A DNA stretch of 64,000 nt from Lelliottia jeotgali (GTDB taxonomy: Bacteria > Pseudomonadota > Gammaproteobacteria > Enterobacterales > Enterobacteriaceae): assembly GCA_002271215.1 (NCBI GenBank), contig CP018628.1:2232001-2296000 (forward strand), written 5' to 3'. Below are positions 53,313 through 62,209 of this stretch, piece by piece. Within the stretch, counting starts at the first letter, position 1, and every line of letters starts with the position of its first letter. The position numbers and the translations under genes were made by a program. The notes under the pieces were generated by a model that had not been told where the DNA came from, searched no databases, and saw only the letters and a program-made list of their open reading frames with translations.

Positions 53313-54404
53313 ATGTCTTTAAGTCAGGATATTGTTGCCGAATTAGCCGGGATCGCGCCGGGTTCACCGTTGGCTACTGCCCGCACGACCCGCGACGCCG
53401 CGACGCGTCATGCACAGGGCAGCTATGAAACCCTCTTCAGCCAGCAGGACGCCGCGTTTGGGCTGGATGAACGTGTGGCCGTCGCCGCCAAAGTTGCAAA
53501 ATGGCACAACGCCGATGCGCTGGCCGCTCACTACGCCGGTTTTGGTCTGGCTGACCCGACATCAGCACGGCTCACGCCTGCGCTGACTTTTGCCCGTCTG
53601 CTCACCTTCTCGCCCGTCGAAGCCACACCTGGCGCGCTGAACGCACTGACTCAGGCGGGTTGGAGCAAAGAGGCGATCGTGACGCTGGCACAGTTGATCG
53701 CGTTCGTCAGTTTCCAGAGCCGTCTCATCGTCGGACTCCGTTTGCTCAATGACAAAACCGTTGCCGCAAGCGACACGCCTGTTGCGGCGGGAATTTGGCA
53801 CACCACGCCCACGACGAAAAGCGGTAAACCTGCGCCAGTGCAGTTTACTCAGCAGGAGCTGGGCTGGGAGCCGTGGCTGGCGTCCAAACCACTGGCGGAA
53901 TTTAACGCTGATGAACAGGCGACTCTCGCCAAATTTGGCCATACGGAGTCTGATTATTTCCGTCTGCTTGCGCGCAATTTGCCGGTGCTGGAGCAGCGCA
54001 CGCTGACCGATAAAGGGATTTTTTATACGCCAGGCGGCCTGCCGCGTGCAGAGCGTGAACTGGCGGCAACCGTGACCAGCAAAGTAAACGGCTGCATTTA
54101 CTGCGCATCTGTCCATGCGCGTAAAGCCAGCCAGTTGTCGAAGGATGACAACGCGGTTGAAGCATTGCTGGCGGTGCGTCCGGGTCAATCGTTAAGCGAG
54201 GGGCAATCAGCTCGCTGGCAGGCGGAAATTGATTTTGCGGCAGCGCTGTCCGTGACGCCGCCGGCTATCACGCCAGCGCATCTGGCGGAACTGGAGAAGC
54301 AAGAGCTGGACACGCTAGAACAGCTCGATCTGATACAGTCCGCGGCGTTTTTCGCCTGGGCCAACCGGCTCATGCTGACCCTTGGCGAACCGTACCTTCC
54401 TTGA
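53313..54404 (+). CDS. CMD/alkylhydroperoxidase-like protein, two-module
   Basis: A 363-residue protein. The N-terminal ~190 residues form a helical carboxymuconolactone-decarboxylase-like module lacking a CxxC (VAAKVAKWHNADALAAHYA, ALTQAGWSKEAIVTLAQLIAFVSFQSRLIVGLRLL). The C-terminal module contains the AhpD-type site VTSKVNGCIYCASVHARKASQL with two cysteines and a histidine. In other bacteria I recall these as two adjacent genes (Avi_7169/Avi_7170 types), so this looks like a fusion. It corresponds to the ahp gene described near qnrE-araJ in Enterobacter. Start after AAGGAG. Confidence 0.82.
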   Translation: MSLSQDIVAELAGIAPGSPLATARTTRDAATRHAQGSYETLFSQQDAAFGLDERVAVAAKVAKWHNADALAAHYAGFGLADPTSARLTPALTFARLLTFSPVEATPGALNALTQAGWSKEAIVTLAQLIAFVSFQSRLIVGLRLLNDKTVAASDTPVAAGIWHTTPTTKSGKPAPVQFTQQELGWEPWLASKPLAEFNADEQATLAKFGHTESDYFRLLARNLPVLEQRTLTDKGIFYTPGGLPRAERELAATVTSKVNGCIYCASVHARKASQLSKDDNAVEALLAVRPGQSLSEGQSARWQAEIDFAAALSVTPPAITPAHLAELEKQELDTLEQLDLIQSAAFFAWANRLMLTLGEPYLP

Positions 54405-54410
54405 CAGACG

Positions 54411-54438
54411 TCAGGCTAGCGCGCTGGCGCTAGCCTGA
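54411..54438. terminator. Convergent hairpin between the peroxidase-like gene and araJ
   Basis: Perfect 12 bp stem TCAGGCTAGCGC/GCGCTAGCCTGA with loop GCTG. It encodes the Ala/Ser-rich end of AraJ and includes its stop codon. No T-tract directly after either arm. Confidence 0.6.
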
Positions 54439-55586
54439 GCACGTTTGGCTTTTTGACGGCCATACAGCAGCAGCGACGACATCGCGGCGAACGAGAGGAG
54501 CGCCGCCGGTAGCGTCACGTAGCTCCAGCTGTAACCGAGCGTGATCATCATCCCGCCGAAATACGCCCCGATAGCACTCCCGAGGTTAAACGCCACCTGC
54601 CCGCCTGCCGCACCCAGCAGTTCACCGCCCTGCGCGTTTTGCAGCAGCATGATTTGCAGCGGCGCAGACAGCGCAAACAAGCCCGCACAGCAGATAAAGC
54701 CCATCACCAGCGATGCCAACGGGTTTTCACCAAAAGCAAACAGCATCAGCAGCGACAGCACAATCACCAGATCGGTGGTCGCGGCAATACGCAGCGGGCT
54801 GTAGCGACCCGACAATTTGCCACTGAGCAAATTCCCCAGCACCATACCGAGGCCCATCAGCATCATGATGACGGTCATAAACCCTGCCGAAAACCCAGAA
54901 ACGTTAACCATAAACGGCTTCACAAAGCTGAACCACGCAAACACACCGGCATTGCCGAACATGGTGGCGGCGAAGATCAGCCAAGGTTCCGGCTTTTTCA
55001 AAAAGTGAAACTGTTCCGTGAGCCGGGTTTCCGTTTTATCGTAAAGATTCGGCACCCACAGAACGACCGAGAGGATCACCAGCGCATCAAATGCCGCAAT
55101 CAGGAAAAAGGTGTAGCGCCAGTTGTACTCGTGGCCGAGCCAGGTGCCCAGTGGGACGCCAACCAGATTAGCGACCGTCATCCCGGCAATCATCCCCGAC
55201 ACGGCGAGCGTGACTTTGCCCGGCGGCGCGATTTTAGAAAGAATGATCGCCCCGACGCCGAAAAATGCCCCGTGTGGGAAGCCTGACACCAGCCGCCCAA
55301 TGGCCAGCCAGAAATACGAGGTTGAGAAGGTAAATAGCGCGTTTCCGGCCACACACAGGGCCACCAGGAACAGCAAAACCGTTTTCAGCGAGAACTTATT
55401 TGAAAACAGCGCAATGATCGGTGCGCCAATGACCACGCCAAAAGCGTAGTACGAAATCATACTCCCGGCGGATGGGATCGAAATGCCGGTATCCTGCGCC
55501 AGCTCGGTCAGCACGCCCATGATGCCAAACTCCGCCATCCCTAAACCAAAGGTGCCCAGCGCCAGTGAAAAAACGGTTTTTTTCAT
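54411..55586 (-). CDS. araJ: MFS transporter AraJ
   Basis: A 391-residue permease with 12 helices, closely matching E. coli AraJ from MKKTVFSLALGTFGLGMAEFGIMGVLTELA through GRLVSGFPHGAFFGVGAIILSKI to QGGELLGAAGGQVAFNLGSAIGAY. In E. coli araJ is arabinose-inducible but not needed for arabinose use. Here it lies next to qnr, not near ara genes, and no araC-type site is obvious. ATG 55586 agrees with the E. coli N-terminus. Its tail contains the convergent hairpin. Confidence 0.9.
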   Translation of the reverse strand: MKKTVFSLALGTFGLGMAEFGIMGVLTELAQDTGISIPSAGSMISYYAFGVVIGAPIIALFSNKFSLKTVLLFLVALCVAGNALFTFSTSYFWLAIGRLVSGFPHGAFFGVGAIILSKIAPPGKVTLAVSGMIAGMTVANLVGVPLGTWLGHEYNWRYTFFLIAAFDALVILSVVLWVPNLYDKTETRLTEQFHFLKKPEPWLIFAATMFGNAGVFAWFSFVKPFMVNVSGFSAGFMTVIMMLMGLGMVLGNLLSGKLSGRYSPLRIAATTDLVIVLSLLMLFAFGENPLASLVMGFICCAGLFALSAPLQIMLLQNAQGGELLGAAGGQVAFNLGSAIGAYFGGMMITLGYSWSYVTLPAALLSFAAMSSLLLYGRQKAKRAQASASALA

Positions 55587-55686
55587 ACCACAGCCATTTG
55601 TTAAAAATTTGCAACAGCCATTATTGAACAAACTGGTATGGTGAGCCAGTTCGAATTAGCGCTCTGACAGGTTAATCCATTATTTC

Positions 55687-55694
55687 GGGTAGGG
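55687..55694 (+). other. KOPS-like motif of opposite polarity
   Basis: GGGTAGGG on the plus strand to the right of dif, so it points away from dif. Listed as the exception to the polarity of the other motifs. Confidence 0.3.
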
Positions 55695-55706
55695 TTGTGA
55701 ATAGGT

Positions 55707-56348
55707 TTACCCAATAATGGCTACGCCCAGTCGTTCCATAATCTGCGCCACCTGATAACTGTCGAGCTTAACGCCCTGTAAATCTACGCCGCGCACGTCC
55801 AGATCGCCCAGTTCAGAATTGGTCAGATCGCAATGCGTGACATTGGCCGCTCGCCAGTCGAACGATGAAAATTCGCCGCCAGATAGATCGGAACCACTGA
55901 ACGTTGCGCCGAGAATGTGCGCACCGTTCCAGCGGTTCTCCCACAGTTCGCACTTCTCAAGCACTACTTTTGAAAAGTTGGCGTAGCTGAGGTTGCTCTT
56001 GGTGATGTACGCGCTGCAAAACCAGGTGCGTGAGGTGATCATATTCATAAAGCTGGTGCCACGAAAGTCAGCGCCCTGCGCCCGACACTCGCGAATTTCG
56101 ATCCCCAGCGCGCTGGCGTTTCTGAAATCTGCCATCGTTAAATCACAGCTTTTGAAAATGGCGTCTTTGAGTATTGCTCTGGAAAAATTACCACCCTGCT
56201 GGCTTTCGCGATCGTAAAACTGACAGCCGATAAACTCCGTGCCGGTGAGATCGACACCGGAAAAATCACAGTTTTGAAAAGTCCCGTTTTCAATTTTTTC
56301 CCCCGTGAACTGGTTACGGCCAATTCTTTCACCCTTCAACGTCAGCAT
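55707..56348 (-). CDS. qnr: Qnr pentapeptide-repeat protein (QnrB/QnrE-like)
   Basis: A 213-residue pentapeptide-repeat protein folding as a right-handed beta-helix that mimics DNA and protects gyrase and topoisomerase IV from quinolones. It tracks the QnrB/QnrE family over its whole length: FTGEKIENGTFQNCDFSGVDL, EFIGCQFYDRESQQGGNFSRAILKDAIFKSCDL, SFMNMITSRTWFCSAYITKSNLSYANFSKVVLEKCELWENRW and the C-terminal helix YQVAQIMERLGVAIIG. Differences near the N-terminus and in KSNL indicate a distinct allele. The order qnr-araJ-ahp is that reported for qnrE and its chromosomal source. No IS is present, so it looks resident. A LexA box lies upstream. Confidence 0.93.
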   Translation of the reverse strand: MLTLKGERIGRNQFTGEKIENGTFQNCDFSGVDLTGTEFIGCQFYDRESQQGGNFSRAILKDAIFKSCDLTMADFRNASALGIEIRECRAQGADFRGTSFMNMITSRTWFCSAYITKSNLSYANFSKVVLEKCELWENRWNGAHILGATFSGSDLSGGEFSSFDWRAANVTHCDLTNSELGDLDVRGVDLQGVKLDSYQVAQIMERLGVAIIG

Positions 56349-56359
56349 TTTACGACCAC

Positions 56360-56375
56360 CTGTTTATTTATACAG
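56360..56375 (-). promoter_or_regulatory. LexA (SOS) box of qnr
   Basis: CTGTTTATTTATACAG matches CTGT-N8-ACAG exactly and ends 12 bases before the qnr start. On the minus strand it contains TATAAA, a likely -10 element. QnrB genes are known to be SOS-induced through a LexA box in this place. Confidence 0.85.
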
Positions 56376-56490
56376 TCATGGCCGCATTGTAACCTGATCC
56401 CTCACCTGCGTGTAAATATTTCCCGCGAGGTTTTGCGAGCACGATTACACTTCAAAGAGTTACCCCTCCCTCCAGCAGAAGAGGATTGTT

Positions 56491-57309
56491 ATGGGAAATA
56501 TTAAGAAAGTAAAAACCGTGGCGGAAAAAGTTATTAGCAAACCGCTGAAGACGAAGGAGTACGAAAAGGAACTGCGTCGCCTCCACGTTGAACTGGTGAA
56601 ATTACAGCAATGGGTGGTCACCAAAGGCCTTAAGGTTTGCATTGTCTTTGAAGGTCGGGACGGCGCAGGCAAAGGCGGCACCATTAAAGCCATCACCGAA
56701 CGTGTCAGCCCGCGTGTGTTCCGGGTTGTTGCGCTGCCCGCGCCGACTGAGAAAGAAAAAAGTCAGCTCTATTTCCAGCGCTACGTGCCGCATTTACCCT
56801 CTGCGGGGGAGATCGTTATTTTTGACCGCAGCTGGTACAACCGTGCGGGCGTGGAGCGCGTGATGGGCTTTTGTACGCCGGAACAGGTGCAAAAGTTTCT
56901 CGATGGTACCCCGACGATGGAACGAGCAATGGTCGATGCGGGGATTATTCTGATCAAATACTGGCTCGAAGTGACGCCCAAAGAGCAGGAACGCCGCCTG
57001 CGTGACCGCATTGACGATGGACGTAAAACCTGGAAGTTATCGCCGATGGATATCAAATCCTTCAAGCTGTGGGATGAATACACCAAAGCACGCGATGCGA
57101 TGTTTGCCGCCACCGATACCGCCTGGGCGCCGTGGTTTGTTGCACGTTCCGAGGACAAAAAACGCGTCAGGCTGAATGTTATTTCGCACCTGCTGTCGCA
57201 GATTCCTTACAAATCGCTGCCCGTGGAACCGGTTAAATTGCCGAAGCGAAGAGTGGGTAAAATCAAACCGACGGATTATCCGTTCAGATATATTGCAGAA
57301 CGGTTTTAA
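56491..57309 (+). CDS. ppk2: Polyphosphate kinase 2
   Basis: A 272-residue PPK2-family kinase transferring phosphate between polyphosphate and nucleotides. Walker A-like GRDGAGKGGTIKAI near residue 55, FQRYVPHLPSAGEIVIFDRSWYNRAGVERVMGF with the lid arginines, and IDDGRKTWKLSPMDIKSFKLWDEYTKARDAMF are conserved. Single-domain PPK2 enzymes usually use polyP to phosphorylate NDP or NMP; which class cannot be fixed here. It is absent from E. coli K-12. The 142 bp upstream is shared with the divergent qnr. Confidence 0.92.
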   Translation: MGNIKKVKTVAEKVISKPLKTKEYEKELRRLHVELVKLQQWVVTKGLKVCIVFEGRDGAGKGGTIKAITERVSPRVFRVVALPAPTEKEKSQLYFQRYVPHLPSAGEIVIFDRSWYNRAGVERVMGFCTPEQVQKFLDGTPTMERAMVDAGIILIKYWLEVTPKEQERRLRDRIDDGRKTWKLSPMDIKSFKLWDEYTKARDAMFAATDTAWAPWFVARSEDKKRVRLNVISHLLSQIPYKSLPVEPVKLPKRRVGKIKPTDYPFRYIAERF

Positions 57310-57311
57310 AA

Positions 57312-57390
57312 GCGCCGGGTGGCGGCTTCGCCTTACCCGGCCTACAGAAAGGTCGAACCCGTAGCGCCGCCGGGCAAAGCCGACGGCGCA
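57312..57390. repeat. REP/BIME element
   Basis: Two inverted REP-like units: GCCGGGTGGCGGCTTCGCC with TACCCGGCCTACA, and the opposite unit GTAGCGCCGCCGGGCAAAGC with GCGCAAAGG nearby. This is the usual BIME arrangement between convergent genes, here ppk2 and fdnI, and can block exonucleases or terminate transcription. Confidence 0.85.
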
Positions 57391-57395
57391 AAGGT

Positions 57396-58052
57396 TTACT
57401 TGATCCCTTCCGTGCTCTCTTTTTTCGCTTCCAGTCTTTCGACGTCACGATACCAGCGCGGATGGTGCTTTTGTGCCCAGCGGCGGCTGACTTTCCCTTC
57501 AATCATTCCTTTGATCGACCCTTTCACCCAGAACGCCATATACATATGGATAAGGATCGCGTGGATCAGAATGATTGCCGTGGTCGCATGGATAAGCAAA
57601 CTGTAACGAATCACCTGTATCGGGAAATAGTGGGCAAAGTACGGGCGCCAGATAATCACCCCGGTCACCAGCAGCACGAAAATCATGCTCATGATGGTCC
57701 AGAACATCATTTTCTGTCCGGCATTGTACTTGCCAACTTTGGCGACTTTATGCTCGTTGCCTTTCAGCACTTCGACAATCCCTTTCACCCACGGAATATC
57801 CTGCTTATCCGGGATGTTGTGATGCACGAAGCGCACGAACATAAACATCAGCACCACGAAAATTAGCACGCCGAAGAACGGATGCAGAATGCGTCCCATC
57901 TGCGGTGTGCCGAAGGTTTCAGTCAGCCATTGCAGCGTCGGGAAGAAGAACGAAATCCCCGATACCGCCACCAGAAAGAAGCAAATGACCACCGTCCAGT
58001 GACAGGCGCGGTCGACGAATTTCGTGCGCACAATCATCTTCGATTTACTCAT
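57396..58052 (-). CDS. fdnI: Formate dehydrogenase-N, cytochrome b556 (gamma) subunit
   Basis: A 218-residue membrane diheme cytochrome that passes electrons from FdnH to menaquinone. Four membrane helices with haem-ligand histidines ([66 protein letters not shown]) match E. coli FdnI. The ATG at 58052 overlaps the fdnH stop by eight bases (ATGAGTAA), as in E. coli. Last gene of fdnGHI. Confidence 0.95.
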   Translation of the reverse strand: MSKSKMIVRTKFVDRACHWTVVICFFLVAVSGISFFFPTLQWLTETFGTPQMGRILHPFFGVLIFVVLMFMFVRFVHHNIPDKQDIPWVKGIVEVLKGNEHKVAKVGKYNAGQKMMFWTIMSMIFVLLVTGVIIWRPYFAHYFPIQVIRYSLLIHATTAIILIHAILIHMYMAFWVKGSIKGMIEGKVSRRWAQKHHPRWYRDVERLEAKKESTEGIK

Positions 58053-58929
58053 GATGCTCCTCCTCGTCGTCATCCACCTCTTTGTTCGGCCCGATACCGA
58101 TGTAGTGATAAATCAGTCCGGCAAAGGTGGCGATAAATCCGGCGGCTGACAGCGGTTTCAGCGCCCCTTTCCACAGATTGATAGAGGTATCAATGGCCGG
58201 ATCTTTTGGCAGATTGTGATAAAGCTCAGGCTGATTGTTGTGATGCAAAACGTACATCACGTGCGTGCCGCCAACGCCCTGCGGGTTATAAATCCCCGCG
58301 TTGTCGTACCCGCGCGCTTTGAGCTTATCGACGCGTTCCTGCGCCACTTCAAGCATCTCTTTCTTGGTACCGAAATGAATCGCGCCGGTCGGACAGGTTT
58401 TCACGCAGGCAGGTTCTTGCCCGACGCTGACGCGGTCCACGCACAGCGTGCATTTATATACCCGGTTATCGTCTTTGTTCAGACGCGGAACGTTAAACGG
58501 ACACCCGGCGATGCAGTACCCGCAGCCGATACAGTTATCCTGCTGAAAATCGACGATACCGTTGGCGTACTGAATAATCGCGCCCGCAGAGGGGCACGCT
58601 TTCAGACAGCCAGGATTTTCGCAATGCATGCAGCCGTCTTTGCGGATCAACCACTCCAGTTTGCCGTTCTGCTCGGTTTCGCTAAAGCGCATCACCGTCC
58701 AGGATTTAGCGCTAAGATCTGCCGGGTTATCGTAAACCCCGACGCAGTGCCCAACCTCGTCGCGGATATCGTTCCACTCCGAACAGGCCACCTGGCAGGC
58801 TTTGCAGCCCACGCAGGAAGAGACATCAATCAGCTTGGCGACTTCGGCCTTATAGTCCCGCACACGAGGTGCGGGAGTCATGGCGTTGGTCGCGGAGCGT
58901 TTGATAATGTCTTGTGTTTCCATTGCCAT
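58045..58929 (-). CDS. fdnH: Formate dehydrogenase-N, iron-sulfur (beta) subunit
   Basis: A 294-residue periplasm-facing subunit carrying four [4Fe-4S] clusters, with cysteine groups [37 protein letters not shown] and CTLCVDR...CVKTCP. A single C-terminal membrane helix ([21 protein letters not shown]) anchors it, and the acidic tail [10 protein letters not shown] is conserved. It is moved across the membrane with FdnG by the Tat system. The match to E. coli FdnH is nearly complete. Confidence 0.97.
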   Translation of the reverse strand: MAMETQDIIKRSATNAMTPAPRVRDYKAEVAKLIDVSSCVGCKACQVACSEWNDIRDEVGHCVGVYDNPADLSAKSWTVMRFSETEQNGKLEWLIRKDGCMHCENPGCLKACPSAGAIIQYANGIVDFQQDNCIGCGYCIAGCPFNVPRLNKDDNRVYKCTLCVDRVSVGQEPACVKTCPTGAIHFGTKKEMLEVAQERVDKLKARGYDNAGIYNPQGVGGTHVMYVLHHNNQPELYHNLPKDPAIDTSINLWKGALKPLSAAGFIATFAGLIYHYIGIGPNKEVDDDEEEHHE

Positions 58930-58940
58930 TGAATCGCTCC

Positions 58941-61900
58941 TTACGCTTTCTCGATGTTGACCAGAAACGCTTTATATTCCGGCGTTTGCGAGTTGGAATC
59001 GCCGACGTTTGGCGTCAGGGTGTTGGCGAGATAGCCTTTTTGCGCCACCCCTTCAAAGCCCCAGTGCAACGGAATACCGACGGTTTCTACCTGCTGGCCG
59101 TTGACGTTGAGCGTCTGAAGACGACGCGTTACCACCGCCACCGCACGAATAAAGCCGCGCTTACTGCTCACTTTCACCCGGTCGCCGTTGGCAATGCCCT
59201 TCGACTTCGCCAGGTTTTCGCTGATTTCGACAAACTGTTCCGGCTGCGCGATGGCGTTGAGCCGCGCATGTTTGGTCCAGGTGTGGAAATGCTCGGTCAG
59301 ACGATAGGTGGTCCCGACGTACGGGAACTTATCTTTCTTGCCTAAACGCAGCGCATCGTCTTCATACAGGCGAACCACCGGGCTAGAGACCACGTTCGGG
59401 TGCAGCGGGTTGGTGCCCAGCGGCGTTTCCATTGGTTCGTAGTGTTCCGGGAACGGACCTTCTGCCAGTTTGTCGAGGGCAAACAGGCGGCCCAGACCTT
59501 CTGGCTGCATGATGAACGGCCCGGTTTTACTGCCCGGCGGCGCGGTGTTGAAGTCCGGGATATCGTTCCCCGACCACTTCGTGCCGTTCCACTCGATCAG
59601 ACTGCGTTTCGGGTCCCACGGCTTGCCGTTGATATCCGCCGACGCGCGGTTGTAGAGCACGCGACGGTTAAGCGGCCACGCCCATGCCCAGCCCAGCGTG
59701 TTACCTAATCCTGACGGATCGGCGTTATCGCGGTTGGCCATCTGGTTGCCCTGCTCAGTCCAGCTCCCGGCGTAAATCCAGCAGGAGGACGCCGTCGTTC
59801 CGTCATCACGCAGCAGCGCAAAGCTGTTCAACAACTGGCCTTTTTTCGCCAGCAAATTGCCATTCGGATCGTAGAGATCTGCCAGCGCAACGCCGTTGTT
59901 CTCTTTGGCTACCTCTTCCGATTCCGGATGATCCGGCTGTTTGTAGCTCCAGCCCATTTTCAGCAGCGGTTCTGCACCCTTACCGCCTTCGGAGCGATAC
60001 ATTTCGCGCAGACGATGATAAATACCGGCCAGAATTTCGCCGTCGTTACGCGCTTCGCCCGGAGCGTCCTGGCCTTTCCAGTGCCACTGCAACCAGCGGC
60101 CAGAGTTAGCAATCGAGCCATCTTCTTCTGCAAAACAGGTCGACGGCAGGCGGAAGACCTCGGTTTGAATTGACGCAGTATCGACATCGTTCATCTCGCC
60201 GTGGTTCTGCCAGAAGTTAGAGGTTTCGGTCACCAGCGGATCGATAACCACCATGTACTTCAGCTTGCTCAGACTGCGCACGACTTTGTTTTTGTCCGGG
60301 AAAGAAGCCACCGGGTTAAAGCCCTGGCAGATGTAGCCCGTGACGTTGCCCTTATCCATCATGTTGAAATACTTGATGACGTCGTAGGCCTGGTCCCATT
60401 TTGGCAACCACTCAAAGCCCCAGTCGTTCTCTTTCTGCGCGGCATCGCCGTAGAAAGATTTCATCAGGCTAACGAAGAACTTCGGATAGTTGCTCCAGTA
60501 GTTCACCTGATCTGGAAGCAGCGCTTTTGGCGTATTGGCCGCAAGATACGTTTGCAGATCCGCCTGCTTTTCAGAAGGCAGCGACAGATAGCCGGTCAGG
60601 CTAGTGGAGAGCAGCCCCAGATCGGTCAAACCCTGAATGTTGGAGTGTCCGCGCAGGGCGTTCACGCCGCCGCCTGCCATCCCCATATTGCCGAGCAGCA
60701 GCTGGATCATCGCCATAGTACGGATGTTCTGCGCACCGACGGTGTGCTGCGTCCAGCCCAGCGCATACAGGAACGTCGTCGTACGATCGGCTGCGCTGGT
60801 CGAGGCCAGCACTTCACACACTTTCAGGAAGTCAGCTTTTGGCGTTCCGCAGATGTTTTCCACCACCTCCGGCGTATAGCGAGAAACGTGCTGTTTGAGC
60901 AAGTTCCACACGCAGCGCGGATCGGTCAGGGTTTCATCGCGTTTCGCAAAGCCGTTTTCATCAAACTGGTAGTTCCAGGTGGATTTGTCGTACTGACGTT
61001 TTTCTGCGTCATAGCCGCTGAAAAGCCCGTCATCAAAGGCAAAATCGTCCCGCACCAGCAGATTAGCGTTGGTGTAGTGTTTAACGTATTCGTCGTTGAT
61101 TTTATTGTTTTCAATCAGATACAGCAGCACGCCAGACAGGAACGTAATGTCCGTACCGGAACGAATCGGCGCGTAGATATCGGCCACCGATGCTGTACGC
61201 GTAAAGCGCGGATCGACGACGATCAGCGTCGCATCGTTATTGTTTTTCGCTTCCATCGCCCAGCGGAATCCCACCGGATGCGCTTCAGCGGCGTTACCGC
61301 CCATCACGACGACAACGTTGGCGTTTTTGATATCAACCCAGTGGTTGGTCATCGCACCGCGACCAAATGTTGGAGCAAGACTTGCTACCGTTGGTCCGTG
61401 TCAGACGCGCGCCTGGTTGTCTACCGCCAGCATGCCGAGTGAGCGCACGAATTTTTGCGTCAGCATACCGGTTTCATTACTTGCCGCAGATGCGCAGAGC
61501 ATCCCGGTGGAAAGCCAGCGGTTCACGGTAACGCCCTGCTCGTTCTTTTCGACAAAGTTGGCGTCACGGTCAGCTTTCATTAATTTGGCGATGCGATTGA
61601 ACGCATCATCCCAGGAAATACGCTGCCATTTATCAGAACCTGGCGCACGGTATTCCGGGTAACGCAGGCGGTTGTCGCTGTGGACATAATCCAGCAGACC
61701 TGCGCCTTTCGGGCAAAGTGCCCCACGGCTCACCGGATGATCCGGATCCCCTTCAATATGATAAATCGCTTCTTTGGCGTTCTTAGCGCCATCACCCAGG
61801 CTATACATTAATAGCCCGCATCCCACGGAGCAGTATGTGCAGGTGTTGCGGATCTCTTTGGCGCGCAGCAGTTTATAGTTACGCGACTGAGCCAGCGCCA

Positions 61901-61988
61901 TTTTGGGCATAAATCCCAACGCAGCAGCTGTTGTTCCGGCCATACCGCCCGCGCAGATTTTAAAAAACTTTCTGCGGCTGACGTCCAT
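58941..61988 (-). CDS. fdnG: Formate dehydrogenase-N, selenocysteine-containing catalytic (alpha) subunit
   Basis: Oxidises formate to CO2 in the periplasm for nitrate respiration. The gene spans an in-frame TGA at 61401-61403 that specifies selenocysteine at residue 196 ([25 protein letters not shown]). Read through, it has 1015 residues, the E. coli length. The N-terminus [22 protein letters not shown] carries a twin-arginine signal; cysteines [13 protein letters not shown] hold an Fe-S cluster, and the rest binds two molybdopterin guanine dinucleotides. A SECIS-like hairpin follows the TGA. Automated tools may split it into two ORFs. Confidence 0.97.
61362..61403 (-). promoter_or_regulatory. 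Selenocysteine codon and SECIS-like hairpin of fdnG
   Basis: Starting at the TGA, the mRNA can fold with GACCAA pairing to TTTGGTC and AGCA to TGCT around an AGTCT apical loop, matching bacterial SECIS elements bound by SelB directly after the UGA. Confidence 0.75.
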
Positions 61989-62051
61989 TATTGTCCTCGT
62001 TCTGTTCAGGAGACTTCGCGGGGGAAACTAGCAGCAAAGCCCCTGATTTTT

Positions 62052-62065
62052 TTGCGTCAAATCAA
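62052..62065 (-). promoter_or_regulatory. FNR-like site of the fdnG promoter
   Basis: TTGATTTGACGCAA on the minus strand has one perfect FNR half-site (TTGAT) and one degenerate half (CGCAA). It lies about 70 bases upstream of fdnG. Anaerobic activation by FNR is known for E. coli fdnG. Confidence 0.6.
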
Positions 62066-62112
62066 TGTCCACGATCTTCGCCCCCTTAATAGTCCTCCCT
62101 GGCGGCTTTGCT

Positions 62113-62128
62113 TAATCCTTTGGGGTTA
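62113..62128. promoter_or_regulatory. NarL 7-2-7-like site of the fdnG promoter
   Basis: TAATCCT-TT-GGGGTTA is a pair of inverted heptamers close to the TACYYMT NarL pattern, 62 bp upstream of the FNR-like site. If FNR is centred near -42, this is near -104, the place I recall for NarL heptamers in E. coli fdnG. Confidence 0.5.
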
Positions 62129-62209
62129 ACCGTTTGTAGTTTGATTCGCGAAAGCGCCTGAAAGAGTGCTATAAAATTGCCCCTTGATTGAGATGCCTGT
62201 GGGAAAGTA

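Noticed and set aside
45224..57309. Genomic island with integrase or tRNA attachment site
   Set aside because: The block is accessory relative to E. coli K-12, but no integrase, transposase, tRNA or flanking direct repeat was seen and base composition looks like the backbone.
57312..57390. CRISPR-like repeat
   Set aside because: Only two inverted REP units with the known GCCGGGTGGCGGC-type sequence; no regular spacers or cas genes.
61401..61403. TGA in fdnG as a nonsense mutation or pseudogene
   Set aside because: It is at residue 196, the selenocysteine position, followed by a SECIS-like hairpin and a full-length conserved frame.
60201..61442. A 413-codon open frame on the plus strand opposite fdnG
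   Set aside because: It lies antisense to the highly conserved formate dehydrogenase gene, has low-complexity His/Arg-rich content and no recognisable domain; a shadow of codon bias.
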